A stretch of DNA of 64,000 nucleotides, taken from positions 1-64,000 of the forward strand of contig NZ_CP015863.1 in the NCBI RefSeq assembly GCF_002163755.1, read 5' to 3'. Source of the DNA: Vibrio campbellii CAIM 519 = NBRC 15631 = ATCC 25920. GTDB taxonomy: Bacteria > Pseudomonadota > Gammaproteobacteria > Enterobacterales > Vibrionaceae. This document shows positions 17,641 to 25,526 of the stretch, one piece after another. Under the pieces are notes generated by a model. The model did no database searches, was not told where the DNA came from, and was given only the letters and a program-made list of their open reading frames with translations. Every line of letters starts with the position of its first letter. Positions within the stretch are counted from its first letter, which is position 1. The position numbers and the translations under genes were made by a program.

Positions 17641-19407
17641 ATGCATTGGACGTTCAACCGACTCGTGACCACGGGTCTTTTTCTTACTTCCCCACTCGTT
17701 TTATCTACCTCAGCCTTTGCTAACCAAGCAGCAGATGCCGTTGCACCGGAGCACAGTACTGGCTTCGAGCAAAAGCAATTGGTCAAAGCCAAAGACTATA
17801 TGGTCACCGCAGCCAACCCACTTGCCACCCAAGCTGGTGCGGATGTTCTTGCACAAGGTGGTAATGCTATTGATGCCATGGTTGCCGTGCAACTGATGCT
17901 GGGCTTGGTAGAACCGCAATCTTCTGGCATTGGTGGCGGTGCCTTCTTAGTGTATTGGGACAGTGAGAAGCAAAAACTAACCACGTATGATGGACGCGAG
18001 ACCGCACCGCTCGCCGCGACGCCGAAACTCTTCCTGGATGACAAAGGACAACCACTGCAATTTTACGATGCGGTTGTCGGTGGGCGCTCTGTTGCCACTC
18101 CTGGCACTGTGAAACTACTGTGGGACACGCACCAAAAATACGGCAAGTTGGAATGGAAGAAGATCATCCAACCTGTGATTACCATGGCTGAGCAAGGTTT
18201 CGAAGTCAGTCCTCGCCTCGCGAGTCTGATTGAGAAAGATGCCAAGCGCCTATCACGCTTCCCTGCGACTAAGGCTTACTTCTTTAATCCTGATGGCTCA
18301 CCAAAAGCTGAAGGCACGTTGTTGAAGAACCCGCAATACGCGCAAACTCTGACGGCAATTGCAGGGCAAGGGGCAAAAGCTTTCTATCAAGGCGATATCG
18401 CCACAGACATTATCAAGACAGTACAAAATGCACCGGGCAATCCTGGCGTATTGGCACAACCTGACTTTGATGCGTTCCAAATCAAGCAACGTGAACCGGT
18501 TTGTGCGGCTTACCAAAGCTATGATATTTGCGGTATGGGACCACCAAGCTCTGGCGCATTGACGGTTGGCCAGATTCTCGCGATCACCGAGCAATACGAT
18601 CTTAAAGGTTGGGGAGCCGAGAGCGCGAAATCATGGCAAGTGATCGCCGACGCATCTCGCCTTGCGTTTGCAGATCGCGGTAAGTACATGGCAGACCAAG
18701 ATTATGTGCCAATGCCGACCGAAGGCTTGCTTGATAAAGACTATCTCAAACAACGTGCTGAACTTATTCAAGTCGGTAAAGCGTTAACTAAGGTTGAAGC
18801 CGGCACCCCTCCTTGGTCGCACACGATGAACTTAAGCATGGACCAATCAATCGAGCTGCCTTCCACCAGCCATTTCAATATCGTCGATAAGCAAGGCAAT
18901 GTAGTTTCAATGACAACAACCATTGAAAACGCTTTTGGCTCACGCTTGATGGTGCGCGGCTTCTTGCTCAACAACGAACTGACCGATTTCTCTTTCCGCA
19001 CTCATCAAGATGGTGTGCCAATCGCGAACCGCTTAGAACCGGGCAAACGCCCACGTTCATCCATGGCACCAACCATTATGATGAAGGATGACAAGCCTTA
19101 CATGGCAATTGGCTCACCGGGTGGCAGCCGCATCATTGGTTACGTTGCACAAGCCATTATCGCTCACACGCAATGGGATATGGACATCCAGAGCGCGATT
19201 AATCAGCCACGATTGCTGAACCGTTTTGGTACCTTAGATATTGAGCAAGGTACCGCAGCAGAAAGCTTGCAACCTGCGTTGGAGAAGATGGGCTTTAAGA
19301 CCGATGTTCGTGATTTGAACTCTGGACTGCATGCTATACGTATAACTGGGCAAGGCCTAGAAGGTGCGGCCGATCCAAGACGTGAAGGTGCCGCTATCGG
19401 ACAATAA
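17641..19407 (+). CDS. ggt: gamma-glutamyltransferase (gamma-glutamyl transpeptidase)
   Basis: Periplasmic enzyme that removes or transfers the gamma-glutamyl group of glutathione and similar peptides. The 588-aa precursor has a Sec signal peptide (residues 1-27, ending TSAFA-NQ). It self-cleaves before a threonine in LPSTSHFNIVD, giving large and small subunits. GNVVSMTTTIENAFGS, the oxyanion region and the IGSPGGSRIIGYV loop are present. ATG 17641 is chosen because GGAGAG lies 8 nt upstream and it gives a clean signal peptide. Monocistronic. Confidence 0.95.
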   Translation: MHWTFNRLVTTGLFLTSPLVLSTSAFANQAADAVAPEHSTGFEQKQLVKAKDYMVTAANPLATQAGADVLAQGGNAIDAMVAVQLMLGLVEPQSSGIGGGAFLVYWDSEKQKLTTYDGRETAPLAATPKLFLDDKGQPLQFYDAVVGGRSVATPGTVKLLWDTHQKYGKLEWKKIIQPVITMAEQGFEVSPRLASLIEKDAKRLSRFPATKAYFFNPDGSPKAEGTLLKNPQYAQTLTAIAGQGAKAFYQGDIATDIIKTVQNAPGNPGVLAQPDFDAFQIKQREPVCAAYQSYDICGMGPPSSGALTVGQILAITEQYDLKGWGAESAKSWQVIADASRLAFADRGKYMADQDYVPMPTEGLLDKDYLKQRAELIQVGKALTKVEAGTPPWSHTMNLSMDQSIELPSTSHFNIVDKQGNVVSMTTTIENAFGSRLMVRGFLLNNELTDFSFRTHQDGVPIANRLEPGKRPRSSMAPTIMMKDDKPYMAIGSPGGSRIIGYVAQAIIAHTQWDMDIQSAINQPRLLNRFGTLDIEQGTAAESLQPALEKMGFKTDVRDLNSGLHAIRITGQGLEGAADPRREGAAIGQ

Positions 19408-19422
19408 GCGCATTTAGCTCGA

Positions 19423-19471
19423 CCCTTTGTGCGAGATCTCTCACAAAGGGTTGAGCAAACCTCTCTTTTTT
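19423..19471 (+). terminator. possible terminator after ggt
   Basis: A 9-bp perfect stem CCCTTTGTG/CACAAAGGG encloses GAGATCTC. The T-run only comes about 15 nt later (19465-19471), so its strength is uncertain. Confidence 0.45.
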
Positions 19472-19570
19472 AATGGCAAAACTACGCACAAAAACCCATA
19501 AAGCATTGATTTAAATGGTTATGTATCTTTTTTAAACGCTAAGAGAGTAAAAAAATGTGAGATTTGTCCG

Positions 19571-19598
19571 TTGTTGGAAACCGTTAAACACGTAATAT
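19571..19598 (+). promoter_or_regulatory. sigma-70 promoter of the CsrB-type sRNA
   Basis: TTGTTG (19571-19576), 16 bp, TAATAT (19593-19598), giving a start at about 19606. I looked for a clear TGTAAG-N6-CTTACA response-regulator site upstream and did not find one in good form. Confidence 0.6.
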
Positions 19599-19605
19599 TA
19601 AACCT

Positions 19606-20026
19606 GTCGGAAGGATGCTGACACGGAACAGGAAACACCACGGACTTGGTGAACTTCAGGAAGAAGAAACGGTTATTCAGGATGAATGGTCGGGCATGGA
19701 TTGCAAAATTGGACATTGAACGGAATCAATAGTGACTAGGATGGTTGCTACTAAGGACGGGAAATGGACACCTCTGGACGAGGCAAGGATTTGAACATCA
19801 GGATGATGTCAGGGACACCGCTCAGGGAACAAGTGATGAGAGCTAACGGGGATAGTTAGCAGACCAGGATAAGGTCATTAAGGACACCGCTAGGAAGGCG
19901 ACGTAAGGATTAAGCTGACGGATTCAGCACACTATCATGGATTAGATGCATGGAGCACTCTTAGTAGCCGGATTGCTGCGAGTAAGACTATAACCCCGAT
20001 GGGCGCAAGCCCTCGGGGTTTTTCTT
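19606..20026 (+). ncRNA. csrB: CsrB-family small RNA (CsrA sponge)
   Basis: About 420 nt with no credible protein gene. I count 28 GGA trinucleotides, many as AGGA or CAGGA in hairpin loops, such as CATCAGGATGATG and AACGGGGATAGTT. This is the hallmark of CsrB/CsrC RNAs that bind many CsrA dimers and free CsrA-controlled mRNAs. The 5' end GTCGGAAGGATG resembles E. coli CsrB (GTCGACAGGG). The RNA ends in a strong terminator, AACCCCGA-GGGCGCAAGC-CTCGGGGTT plus T5 (about 19992-20025). In vibrios these RNAs are activated by the VarS/VarA two-component system and feed into quorum sensing. Several copies usually exist, so which paralogue this is remains open. Confidence 0.9.
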
Positions 20027-20176
20027 TGCTTAAAATTTTTCTCAGCAGCCCTGCAGAAAACAGACATTCACTAACAACACCCTACTTTCACTTAAAACGG
20101 CATCGTTAAATCGCGCTTTTGCACTCCATTTATCATTCCATTTTTTACTGCGTTAGCGACACAAAAACAGCACAAA

Positions 20177-20202
20177 CAAAAAGAGCCGCCGAAGCAGCTC
20201 TT
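20177..20202 (-). terminator. Rho-independent terminator after uvrD
   Basis: Stem AAGAGCTGC/GCGGCTCTT with loop TTCG and T5 on the minus strand, 24 nt after the uvrD stop. Nothing else is seen between the sRNA terminator and this site. Confidence 0.85.
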
Positions 20203-20226
20203 AAGTTGATTAGTTTTGTTAAAGCC

Positions 20227-22401
20227 TTACAGCTTCTCTAGTCGTGCGTAAGCAGTCACCAACCATTTGATGCCCTCACCATTAAAGGCAATCTGTACGC
20301 GGCTCTGTGGACCACTGCCTTCGAAGTTGATGATGGTGCCTTCACCAAACTTTGGATGCATCACACGAGAACCTAGCGTAAAGCCAGTTTCATTAAAGCT
20401 CTCTTTCACCGCCGTTTGGCTAAATCGACCGCTGCTTGCAGGACGGCTAACTTGCGCCTTCATGCGTACTTCGTCTAAACAAGTTTCTGGCAGTTCACGG
20501 ATAAAGCGAGACGGTTTATGGTACTTATCCTGACCGTACAAACGGCGCATTTCAGCATAAGTGATGTACAGTTTCTGCATTGCACGGGTCATGCCTACGT
20601 AACACAGACGGCGTTCTTCTTCTAAACGCCCAGCTTCTTCTGCCGACATTTGGCTTGGGAACATGCCTTCTTCCACACCAACCATAAACACCAATGGGAA
20701 CTCTAGACCTTTCGCACTGTGCAATGTCATAAGCTGAACCGCATCTTCAAACTCGTCCGCTTGTCCTTCGCCCGCTTCTAGTGCCGCGTGGGTTAGGAAT
20801 GCCGTCAGCAGTGACATGTCTTCGGCTTCTTCTGGTTTCTCGAATTGGCGAGTTGCGGTCACCAATTCCTCCAAGTTCTCAATACGCGCCTTAGACTTTT
20901 CGCCCTTCTCTTGCTCGTACATCGCGAACAAGCCCGAGTATTTGATCACATGGTCAGTCTGGTGATGCAGCGGCATCTCGATGGTGTCGTCTTCTAGTGC
21001 CGTAACAAGCTCGATAAAACGACTTAATGCACCAGCAGCACGACCAGCAAGCACCTTCTCATCCAACATAGCCATACTCGCTTCCCACATGGTGCAACCA
21101 CGGTCACGAGCCGCAAAACGGATGGTTTCAAGCGTCTTATCACCCAAACCACGTGTTGGCGTATTCACTACACGTTCAAATGCCGCATCATCATTACGGT
21201 TGGCAATCAGACGCATGTAGCTCAAGGCATCTTTGATTTCCTGACGTTCGAAGAATCGCATGCCGCCGTAGATACGGTAAGACAGACCAGCTTGGATTAA
21301 TGCTTCTTCAAGTACACGCGACTGGGCGTTGTTACGATAAAGCATTGCAGCGTCATTCAGTGCACTGCCCTTGTCTTGCCACTCTTTGATTTTGTTTACC
21401 GCAAAACGTGCTTCGTCTAGTTCGTTGTAAGCGCTGTATACCGAGATAGGCTCACCGACAACGCCATCAGTCCAAAGCTCTTTACCCATACGCTCGGTGT
21501 TATTCGCGATCAGAGCGTTGGACGCTTCCAGAATGGTCTTGGTTGAACGGTAGTTTTGCTCAAGACGAATGGTATTCACGCTTGGGAATTCCAGCGTAAA
21601 TTTCTCAATGTTCTCGACTTTTGCACCACGCCAACCGTAAATCGACTGATCGTCATCACCTACGATCATCACGTGACACTCAGGGCCCGCCATCATACGT
21701 AGCCAAGCGTATTGAATGTTGTTGGTATCTTGGAATTCGTCCACCAAGATATGCTTGAAGCGTGCTTGGTAGTGTTCACGGACGAACTTGTTATCACGCA
21801 GTAGCTCATGTGCGCGCAGCAAGATTTCCGCAAAATCGACTAAACCAGCACGATCACACGCTTCTTGGTAAGCGGTGTACAGCTGCAGATATGTCTTGGT
21901 CACTGGATCATGGTACGCATCAATGTGCGACGGGCGCAGACCTTCGTCTTTCTTACCGTTGATCCACCATGCCACTTGGCGTGCTGGCCACTGCTTCTCA
22001 TCAAGGTTTTGCGCTTTGATCAAACGCTTTAGTAGACGCTGTTGGTCGTCACTGTCGATGATTTGGAAATCTTCCGGTAGCTTGGCATCAAGATAGTGCG
22101 CACGCAGAATACGGTGACAAATGCCGTGGAAAGTACCATTCCACATACCGCCTGCACTGCCCATCATTAGCTCTTCGATACGTCCACGCATCTCTGCCGC
22201 CGCCTTATTGGTAAAGGTTACCGACATGATTGAGAACGGAGAAGCCTGCTCTACCGACATCAACCAAGCGATACGGTGAACAAGAACGCGTGTCTTACCA
22301 CTCCCTGCACCAGCAAGGACGAGCAAGTTTTCTAGAGGTGCTGCAACGGCTTCACGTTGTTTGTCGTTCAAACCGTCGAGTAATAGAGATGGATCCATCA
22401 T
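20227..22401 (-). CDS. uvrD: DNA helicase II UvrD
   Basis: Superfamily-1 3'-5' helicase of nucleotide excision repair and mismatch repair. The 724-aa protein is close in length and sequence to E. coli UvrD (720). It has Walker A AGAGSGKT (about 31-38), VDEFQDTN (Walker B), VGDDDQSIYGWRGA, LEQNYRS and VQLMTLHSAKGLEFP. The C-terminal Tudor-like RNA-polymerase-binding end FGEGTIINFEG...WLVTAYARLEKL is also present. Two adjacent ATG codons are possible starts (22401 and 22398). A LexA-like box lies 12 bp upstream, as expected for an SOS gene. Confidence 0.96.
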   Translation of the reverse strand: MMDPSLLLDGLNDKQREAVAAPLENLLVLAGAGSGKTRVLVHRIAWLMSVEQASPFSIMSVTFTNKAAAEMRGRIEELMMGSAGGMWNGTFHGICHRILRAHYLDAKLPEDFQIIDSDDQQRLLKRLIKAQNLDEKQWPARQVAWWINGKKDEGLRPSHIDAYHDPVTKTYLQLYTAYQEACDRAGLVDFAEILLRAHELLRDNKFVREHYQARFKHILVDEFQDTNNIQYAWLRMMAGPECHVMIVGDDDQSIYGWRGAKVENIEKFTLEFPSVNTIRLEQNYRSTKTILEASNALIANNTERMGKELWTDGVVGEPISVYSAYNELDEARFAVNKIKEWQDKGSALNDAAMLYRNNAQSRVLEEALIQAGLSYRIYGGMRFFERQEIKDALSYMRLIANRNDDAAFERVVNTPTRGLGDKTLETIRFAARDRGCTMWEASMAMLDEKVLAGRAAGALSRFIELVTALEDDTIEMPLHHQTDHVIKYSGLFAMYEQEKGEKSKARIENLEELVTATRQFEKPEEAEDMSLLTAFLTHAALEAGEGQADEFEDAVQLMTLHSAKGLEFPLVFMVGVEEGMFPSQMSAEEAGRLEEERRLCYVGMTRAMQKLYITYAEMRRLYGQDKYHKPSRFIRELPETCLDEVRMKAQVSRPASSGRFSQTAVKESFNETGFTLGSRVMHPKFGEGTIINFEGSGPQSRVQIAFNGEGIKWLVTAYARLEKL

Positions 22402-22412
22402 GATGAGAGCTA

Positions 22413-22428
22413 CTGGTTATTTATACAT
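22413..22428 (-). promoter_or_regulatory. probable LexA (SOS) box of uvrD
   Basis: Minus-strand ATGTATAAATAACCAG fits the LexA pattern CTG-N10-CAG with one changed base and closely resembles the E. coli uvrD box. It sits 12 bp before the uvrD start. Confidence 0.55.
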
Positions 22429-22680
22429 AAAAATAGATTATAACCTAAACAACCAGTTCAGATTAGACAAAATTTCATAAAAAAATCGTTGAATTTTCAC
22501 TCTAAACATCAAGGGTTTATATAAATTCTACCTTTCAAATCTATTGATTTCTAAAATATTTATGAAAGTTTTTTAGTCCGTTTCCTATCTCTTAAATTAA
22601 GCAAGCTGATAACAAAACGCCAGAACAGGCGGTTCACCTTGCCAACTTAAAGTAAAGGACATCATTCAGAGGAATTTATT

Positions 22681-22941
22681 ATGAAAAAGTCGAATCTAGC
22701 CGTTACTGCTGCTGTTACTGGTCTTCTAGCACTTGGCGGCACAATGCTAACCGCGGCTCCAGCGGTGGCTGCTGAGAAAGAAAAGTGCTACGGCGTTTCT
22801 AAAGCAGGTAAAAACGACTGTGCAACGAAAAGCAGCTCATGTGCCGGTACTTCTAAAGAAGATAACCAAAAAGACGCATTCGTAGTCGTACCAAAAGGTC
22901 TGTGTGACAAACTGACTGGCGGTAGCACTTCTTCTTCGTAA
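22681..22941 (+). CDS. bufA1: bufferin precursor BufA1 (DUF2282)
   Basis: An 86-aa DUF2282 protein. It has a Sec signal peptide of about 31 residues ending APAVAA. The mature ~55 residues hold four cysteines (36, 47, 54, 75) in the family pattern EKCYGV, KNDC, SSSCAGT and VPKGLCDKL. Proteins of this family are precursors of bufferins, periplasmic copper-chelating peptides whose cysteines are converted to thiooxazoles by a DUF692 enzyme. The downstream genes here encode that enzyme and its partner. GAGG lies 10 nt before the ATG. The upstream 240 bp shows no obvious sigma-factor gene. Copper binding is inferred from the family. Confidence 0.9.
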   Translation: MKKSNLAVTAAVTGLLALGGTMLTAAPAVAAEKEKCYGVSKAGKNDCATKSSSCAGTSKEDNQKDAFVVVPKGLCDKLTGGSTSSS

Positions 22942-23020
22942 TCTTTCATCGCTAATTGCTGCGAGGGTGCGTTGATGCTCAAGCAACGCACTCTTCTCTT
23001 CCCGACCGCTTTGAAAAAGG

Positions 23021-23036
23021 AGTTTCACGTGAAACA
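23021..23036 (+). promoter_or_regulatory. parS site (ParB binding), overlapping the bufB start codon
   Basis: AGTTTCACGTGAAACA matches the parS consensus TGTTNCACGTGAAACA at 15 of 16 positions, with the 14-bp palindrome core perfect. The GTG start codon of bufB (23029-23031) is the centre of the palindrome. Confidence 0.8.
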
Positions 23037-23901
23037 CCACACCTTCCACGACCATGTTGGAGTTGGATTAAGAACCCCTCACCTCGATTACTTTAGCCAA
23101 AACAGACCCAAGTTGTCTTGGTTAGAAATCCACAGTGAAAACTATTTTCAACCCAACGCTGCAGAGCGCAATCAACTGCACGCGCTGCGCGAGCAGTATC
23201 AAATTAGCTGCCACGGCATTGGCCTGTCATTAGGTTCGGTGGAACGTGTGAATCAGAAGCACCTTGCTCAACTTAAAGCGCTGATTGACTCGATCAACCC
23301 GATTCTTGTTTCTGACCATTTAAGTTGGAGCGAGAACGGTGGTCATTACTTTAATGACCTACTTCCACTTCCGTATACGGAAGAAGCGCTCAAAGTATTC
23401 ACGCGTAACGTGAATGAAGTACAGGATTATTTGCAACGCGAGATCTTGATAGAGAACCCATCTAGTTATGTGAGGTTTCAACATTCGACCATCAGCGAAT
23501 GGGAGTTTCTTACCGAAGTGCAACAGCGCACTGGCTGTCGTTTGTTGCTCGATTTAAACAATGTTTATGTTGCGGCGTTTAACCACGGTTTTGATTGCGA
23601 CACATACCTAGATGCAATTCCAGCCGACAAAGTAGATGAAATTCACTTGGCAGGTTTTACCATCAAACAACTCGACAAAGGTGAGATATGGATTGATACC
23701 CATAGCCGCCCAGTTAGTGATGAAGTTTGGCAGTTATTCGCGCAGTGGACAGAGAAACACGGTCCACGCCATACGTTGATTGAATGGGATTTGGATATCC
23801 CCGCGCCAGAAGTCTTGCTCGGAGAAGCGCAGAAAGCATCGCAACTGCTATTGCAAGGCACAATCCCAAGTGAACAAAGCGAATCAAGGAAGGCATCATG
23901 A
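23029..23901 (+). CDS. bufB: DUF692 multinuclear iron oxidase BufB (bufferin maturase)
   Basis: A 290-aa TIM-barrel enzyme of the DUF692 (MNIO) family, which uses a cluster of two or three iron ions to modify cysteines oxidatively. Metal-ligand regions of the family are visible: EIHSENYF, SCHGIGLSLG, LVSDHLSW, LIENPSSY, LLLDLNNVYV, EIHLAGF and DTHSRPVSDEVW. The start is GTG 23029 because AAGGAG stands 6 nt upstream; an open frame extends 19 codons further, without a ribosome-binding site. It overlaps bufC by ATGA. The predicted substrate is the BufA1 precursor immediately upstream. Confidence 0.92.
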   Translation: MKHHTFHDHVGVGLRTPHLDYFSQNRPKLSWLEIHSENYFQPNAAERNQLHALREQYQISCHGIGLSLGSVERVNQKHLAQLKALIDSINPILVSDHLSWSENGGHYFNDLLPLPYTEEALKVFTRNVNEVQDYLQREILIENPSSYVRFQHSTISEWEFLTEVQQRTGCRLLLDLNNVYVAAFNHGFDCDTYLDAIPADKVDEIHLAGFTIKQLDKGEIWIDTHSRPVSDEVWQLFAQWTEKHGPRHTLIEWDLDIPAPEVLLGEAQKASQLLLQGTIPSEQSESRKAS

Positions 23902-24656
23902 ATCTAGCCACCTTACAAAGCCAGTTTGCTAAAGCTCTACACTATCAAGCACTCGGTGAAGATTGCGATATTGCCAGTGATGAGTTTACCGCTGATGAAC
24001 GCATGCAGATTTACCGCAATAACTTTATCGTCAGCTTAAGCGAGGTGTTATCCGCGACCTACCCGATGGTTGAAGCGCTGCTTGGTAAAGAATGCTTTGA
24101 ACAGATGGCTCGCCAGCATGTTCTCACTTATCCATTAGAAGAAGGAAATGTGGCCCATTATGGCGAAGGTTTTCAAGACACCATCATGCAGTTTAGTCAG
24201 GTGATCGCACAAGCACCATACAGCCCTGAAGTCGCTCGCTTCGAGTGGCATATCGACCTTGCTCGTCAAGCGCAGTATGAACAATCCAATGCAGCAGAAT
24301 TCAAACCGCTTGCGGCACTTGGCGAAGTGAGTGAAGAGCAACAGCCCGCTTTGATTTTGCACCTTAAAAAAGGCTGCCGCAGCTTTGACTCTAGCTACGC
24401 CGTATTTGATTTGTTTGGCGCGATTCAAACTGGGCAATTCGAACAACTTAATATCAACCAATTACAGCAAGGTGTCATCTCGATTCAAGCCAATGGAGAA
24501 GCCTTGTGTCACGCACTCGACGCCGATGCGTTCCAACTGCTGCAATGTTTCGAGCAGAAACAGAGTTTGAGCGAAATACCTGAAGTTTTACTCGCTCACC
24601 TCAATAGCATCATGGCACTCGATCTCGTTGACGGCTTTGCATTGAAATCAATCTAA
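23898..24656 (+). CDS. bufC: DUF2063 protein BufC (partner of the DUF692 enzyme)
   Basis: A 252-aa protein with the N-terminal DUF2063 (putative DNA-binding by old annotation) domain: LQSQFAKALHYQ, then the diagnostic YRNNFIVSLSEVLSATYPMVEALLG (shown in two parts in the family as YRNNF and YPMV..LLG). In bufferin systems this partner binds the precursor and presents it to the DUF692 enzyme. Translation is coupled to bufB (ATGA overlap). It is followed by a DoxX gene 10 bp later. The role is known for homologues and inferred here. Confidence 0.88.
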   Translation: MNLATLQSQFAKALHYQALGEDCDIASDEFTADERMQIYRNNFIVSLSEVLSATYPMVEALLGKECFEQMARQHVLTYPLEEGNVAHYGEGFQDTIMQFSQVIAQAPYSPEVARFEWHIDLARQAQYEQSNAAEFKPLAALGEVSEEQQPALILHLKKGCRSFDSSYAVFDLFGAIQTGQFEQLNINQLQQGVISIQANGEALCHALDADAFQLLQCFEQKQSLSEIPEVLLAHLNSIMALDLVDGFALKSI

Positions 24657-24666
24657 GGAGCACTCT

Positions 24667-25122
24667 ATGACGGATACGGCTAAAAACTTAGTGAATCGGT
24701 ACGACGATTTAATCAGTACCCTACAAGCTGGCTTTGTCCCTTTACTACTTCTCTTTTGTCGCTTGTGGGTTGCATGGGTGTTCTTCAATTCAGGGCTAAT
24801 CAAAATCTCGTCTTGGGATAGCACACTGTATTTATTTGAGCTGGAGTACCAAGTACCAATACTACCGTGGGAGTTGGCAGCTTACTTAGGTACGGCGGCG
24901 GAATTGGTTCTACCTGTGCTCTTAGCACTCGGATTGATTACCCGCCCGATGGCTGCGATTCTGTTTGTGTTCAACATCATCGCTGTAGTCTCTTACCCAT
25001 TGCTGTGGGAGAAAGGTTTCTATGATCACCAACTTTGGGGATTGATGATTCTTGTTGTAATTGTATGGGGGCCAGGACCGTTATCCTTCGATCACATACT
25101 GAAGGAGAAAATCACTCACTAA
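24667..25122 (+). CDS. DoxX-family membrane protein of the bufferin operon
   Basis: A 151-aa inner-membrane protein with four hydrophobic segments and the DoxX-type features GLIKISSWDSTLYLFE, LGTAAELVLPVLLALGL and VIVWGPGPLSFD. DoxX proteins are regular last members of DUF2282-DUF692-DUF2063 operons (also seen as gold- or copper-induced gig genes). Their exact function is not settled; a role in membrane redox balance during modification or export has been suggested. AAGGAG lies 8 nt before the ATG. The operon ends in a strong terminator. Confidence 0.88.
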   Translation: MTDTAKNLVNRYDDLISTLQAGFVPLLLLFCRLWVAWVFFNSGLIKISSWDSTLYLFELEYQVPILPWELAAYLGTAAELVLPVLLALGLITRPMAAILFVFNIIAVVSYPLLWEKGFYDHQLWGLMILVVIVWGPGPLSFDHILKEKITH

Positions 25123-25153
25123 AAAAATCCCCGCATGAAGCGGGGATTTTTTA
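25121..25153. terminator. bidirectional terminator between bufferin operon and tsrA
   Basis: Stem AATCCCCGC/GCGGGGATT flanked by A7 and T6 runs, starting at the DoxX stop codon and ending next to the tsrA stop codon. It serves both convergent units. Confidence 0.92.
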
Positions 25154-25435
25154 TTATTTGTTTAAGTAAGCCATTAGCTCTTCAGCTGAGATACCTTGCT
25201 GAGCAAGGTCTTTCGCCATCAACTCAACCTGCTCACCTTTGCGTGACTCAATCACTTGCTGAAATTGATACACAAGGTCACGTAAGACTGGTACAGGAAC
25301 TTGTTTTGCCGCGCTACGAATACGCTCAGAGCTTTGGTTGCCTAATTCATTTAGCAACTTACCAAACATCACTTTTTCTGGTGATTCTTCCATTTGCTCT
25401 AGGATACGAGCCATTTCATACGTGGTTAACGACAT
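25154..25435 (-). CDS. tsrA: H-NS-like global regulator TsrA
   Basis: A 93-aa, charged, mostly helical protein with no membrane segment (MSLTTYEMARILEQMEES... to ISAEELMAYLNK). The gene order thiCEFSGH, aminopeptidase P, LysR, MFS and then this gene is the order around V. cholerae VC0061-VC0070, where VC0070 is TsrA. TsrA is a regulator weakly related to H-NS that represses type VI secretion and horizontally acquired genes. Start ATG 25435 is chosen; the open frame runs 18 codons further without family support. The identification rests on synteny and size rather than on a clear motif. Confidence 0.75.
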   Translation of the reverse strand: MSLTTYEMARILEQMEESPEKVMFGKLLNELGNQSSERIRSAAKQVPVPVLRDLVYQFQQVIESRKGEQVELMAKDLAQQGISAEELMAYLNK

Positions 25436-25526
25436 TACTTTATGAGTTCCGTTATGGTGTCGAGAAAAGTTTGAACGACAAATATACACGCGTTAAGTGC
25501 ATTGGAAAATACTAAATTGTCGAGTT

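Noticed and set aside
19519..19716. A 65-codon minus-strand frame across the csrB promoter and 5' part
   Set aside because: It overlaps the sRNA and lacks a ribosome-binding site; the GGA-rich RNA explains the sequence.
24135..24461. A 108-codon minus-strand frame within bufC
   Set aside because: It is the reverse shadow of a well-supported gene.
25135..25515. A 126-codon plus-strand frame after the DoxX gene
   Set aside because: It is antisense to tsrA, starts inside the bidirectional terminator and has no protein-like pattern.
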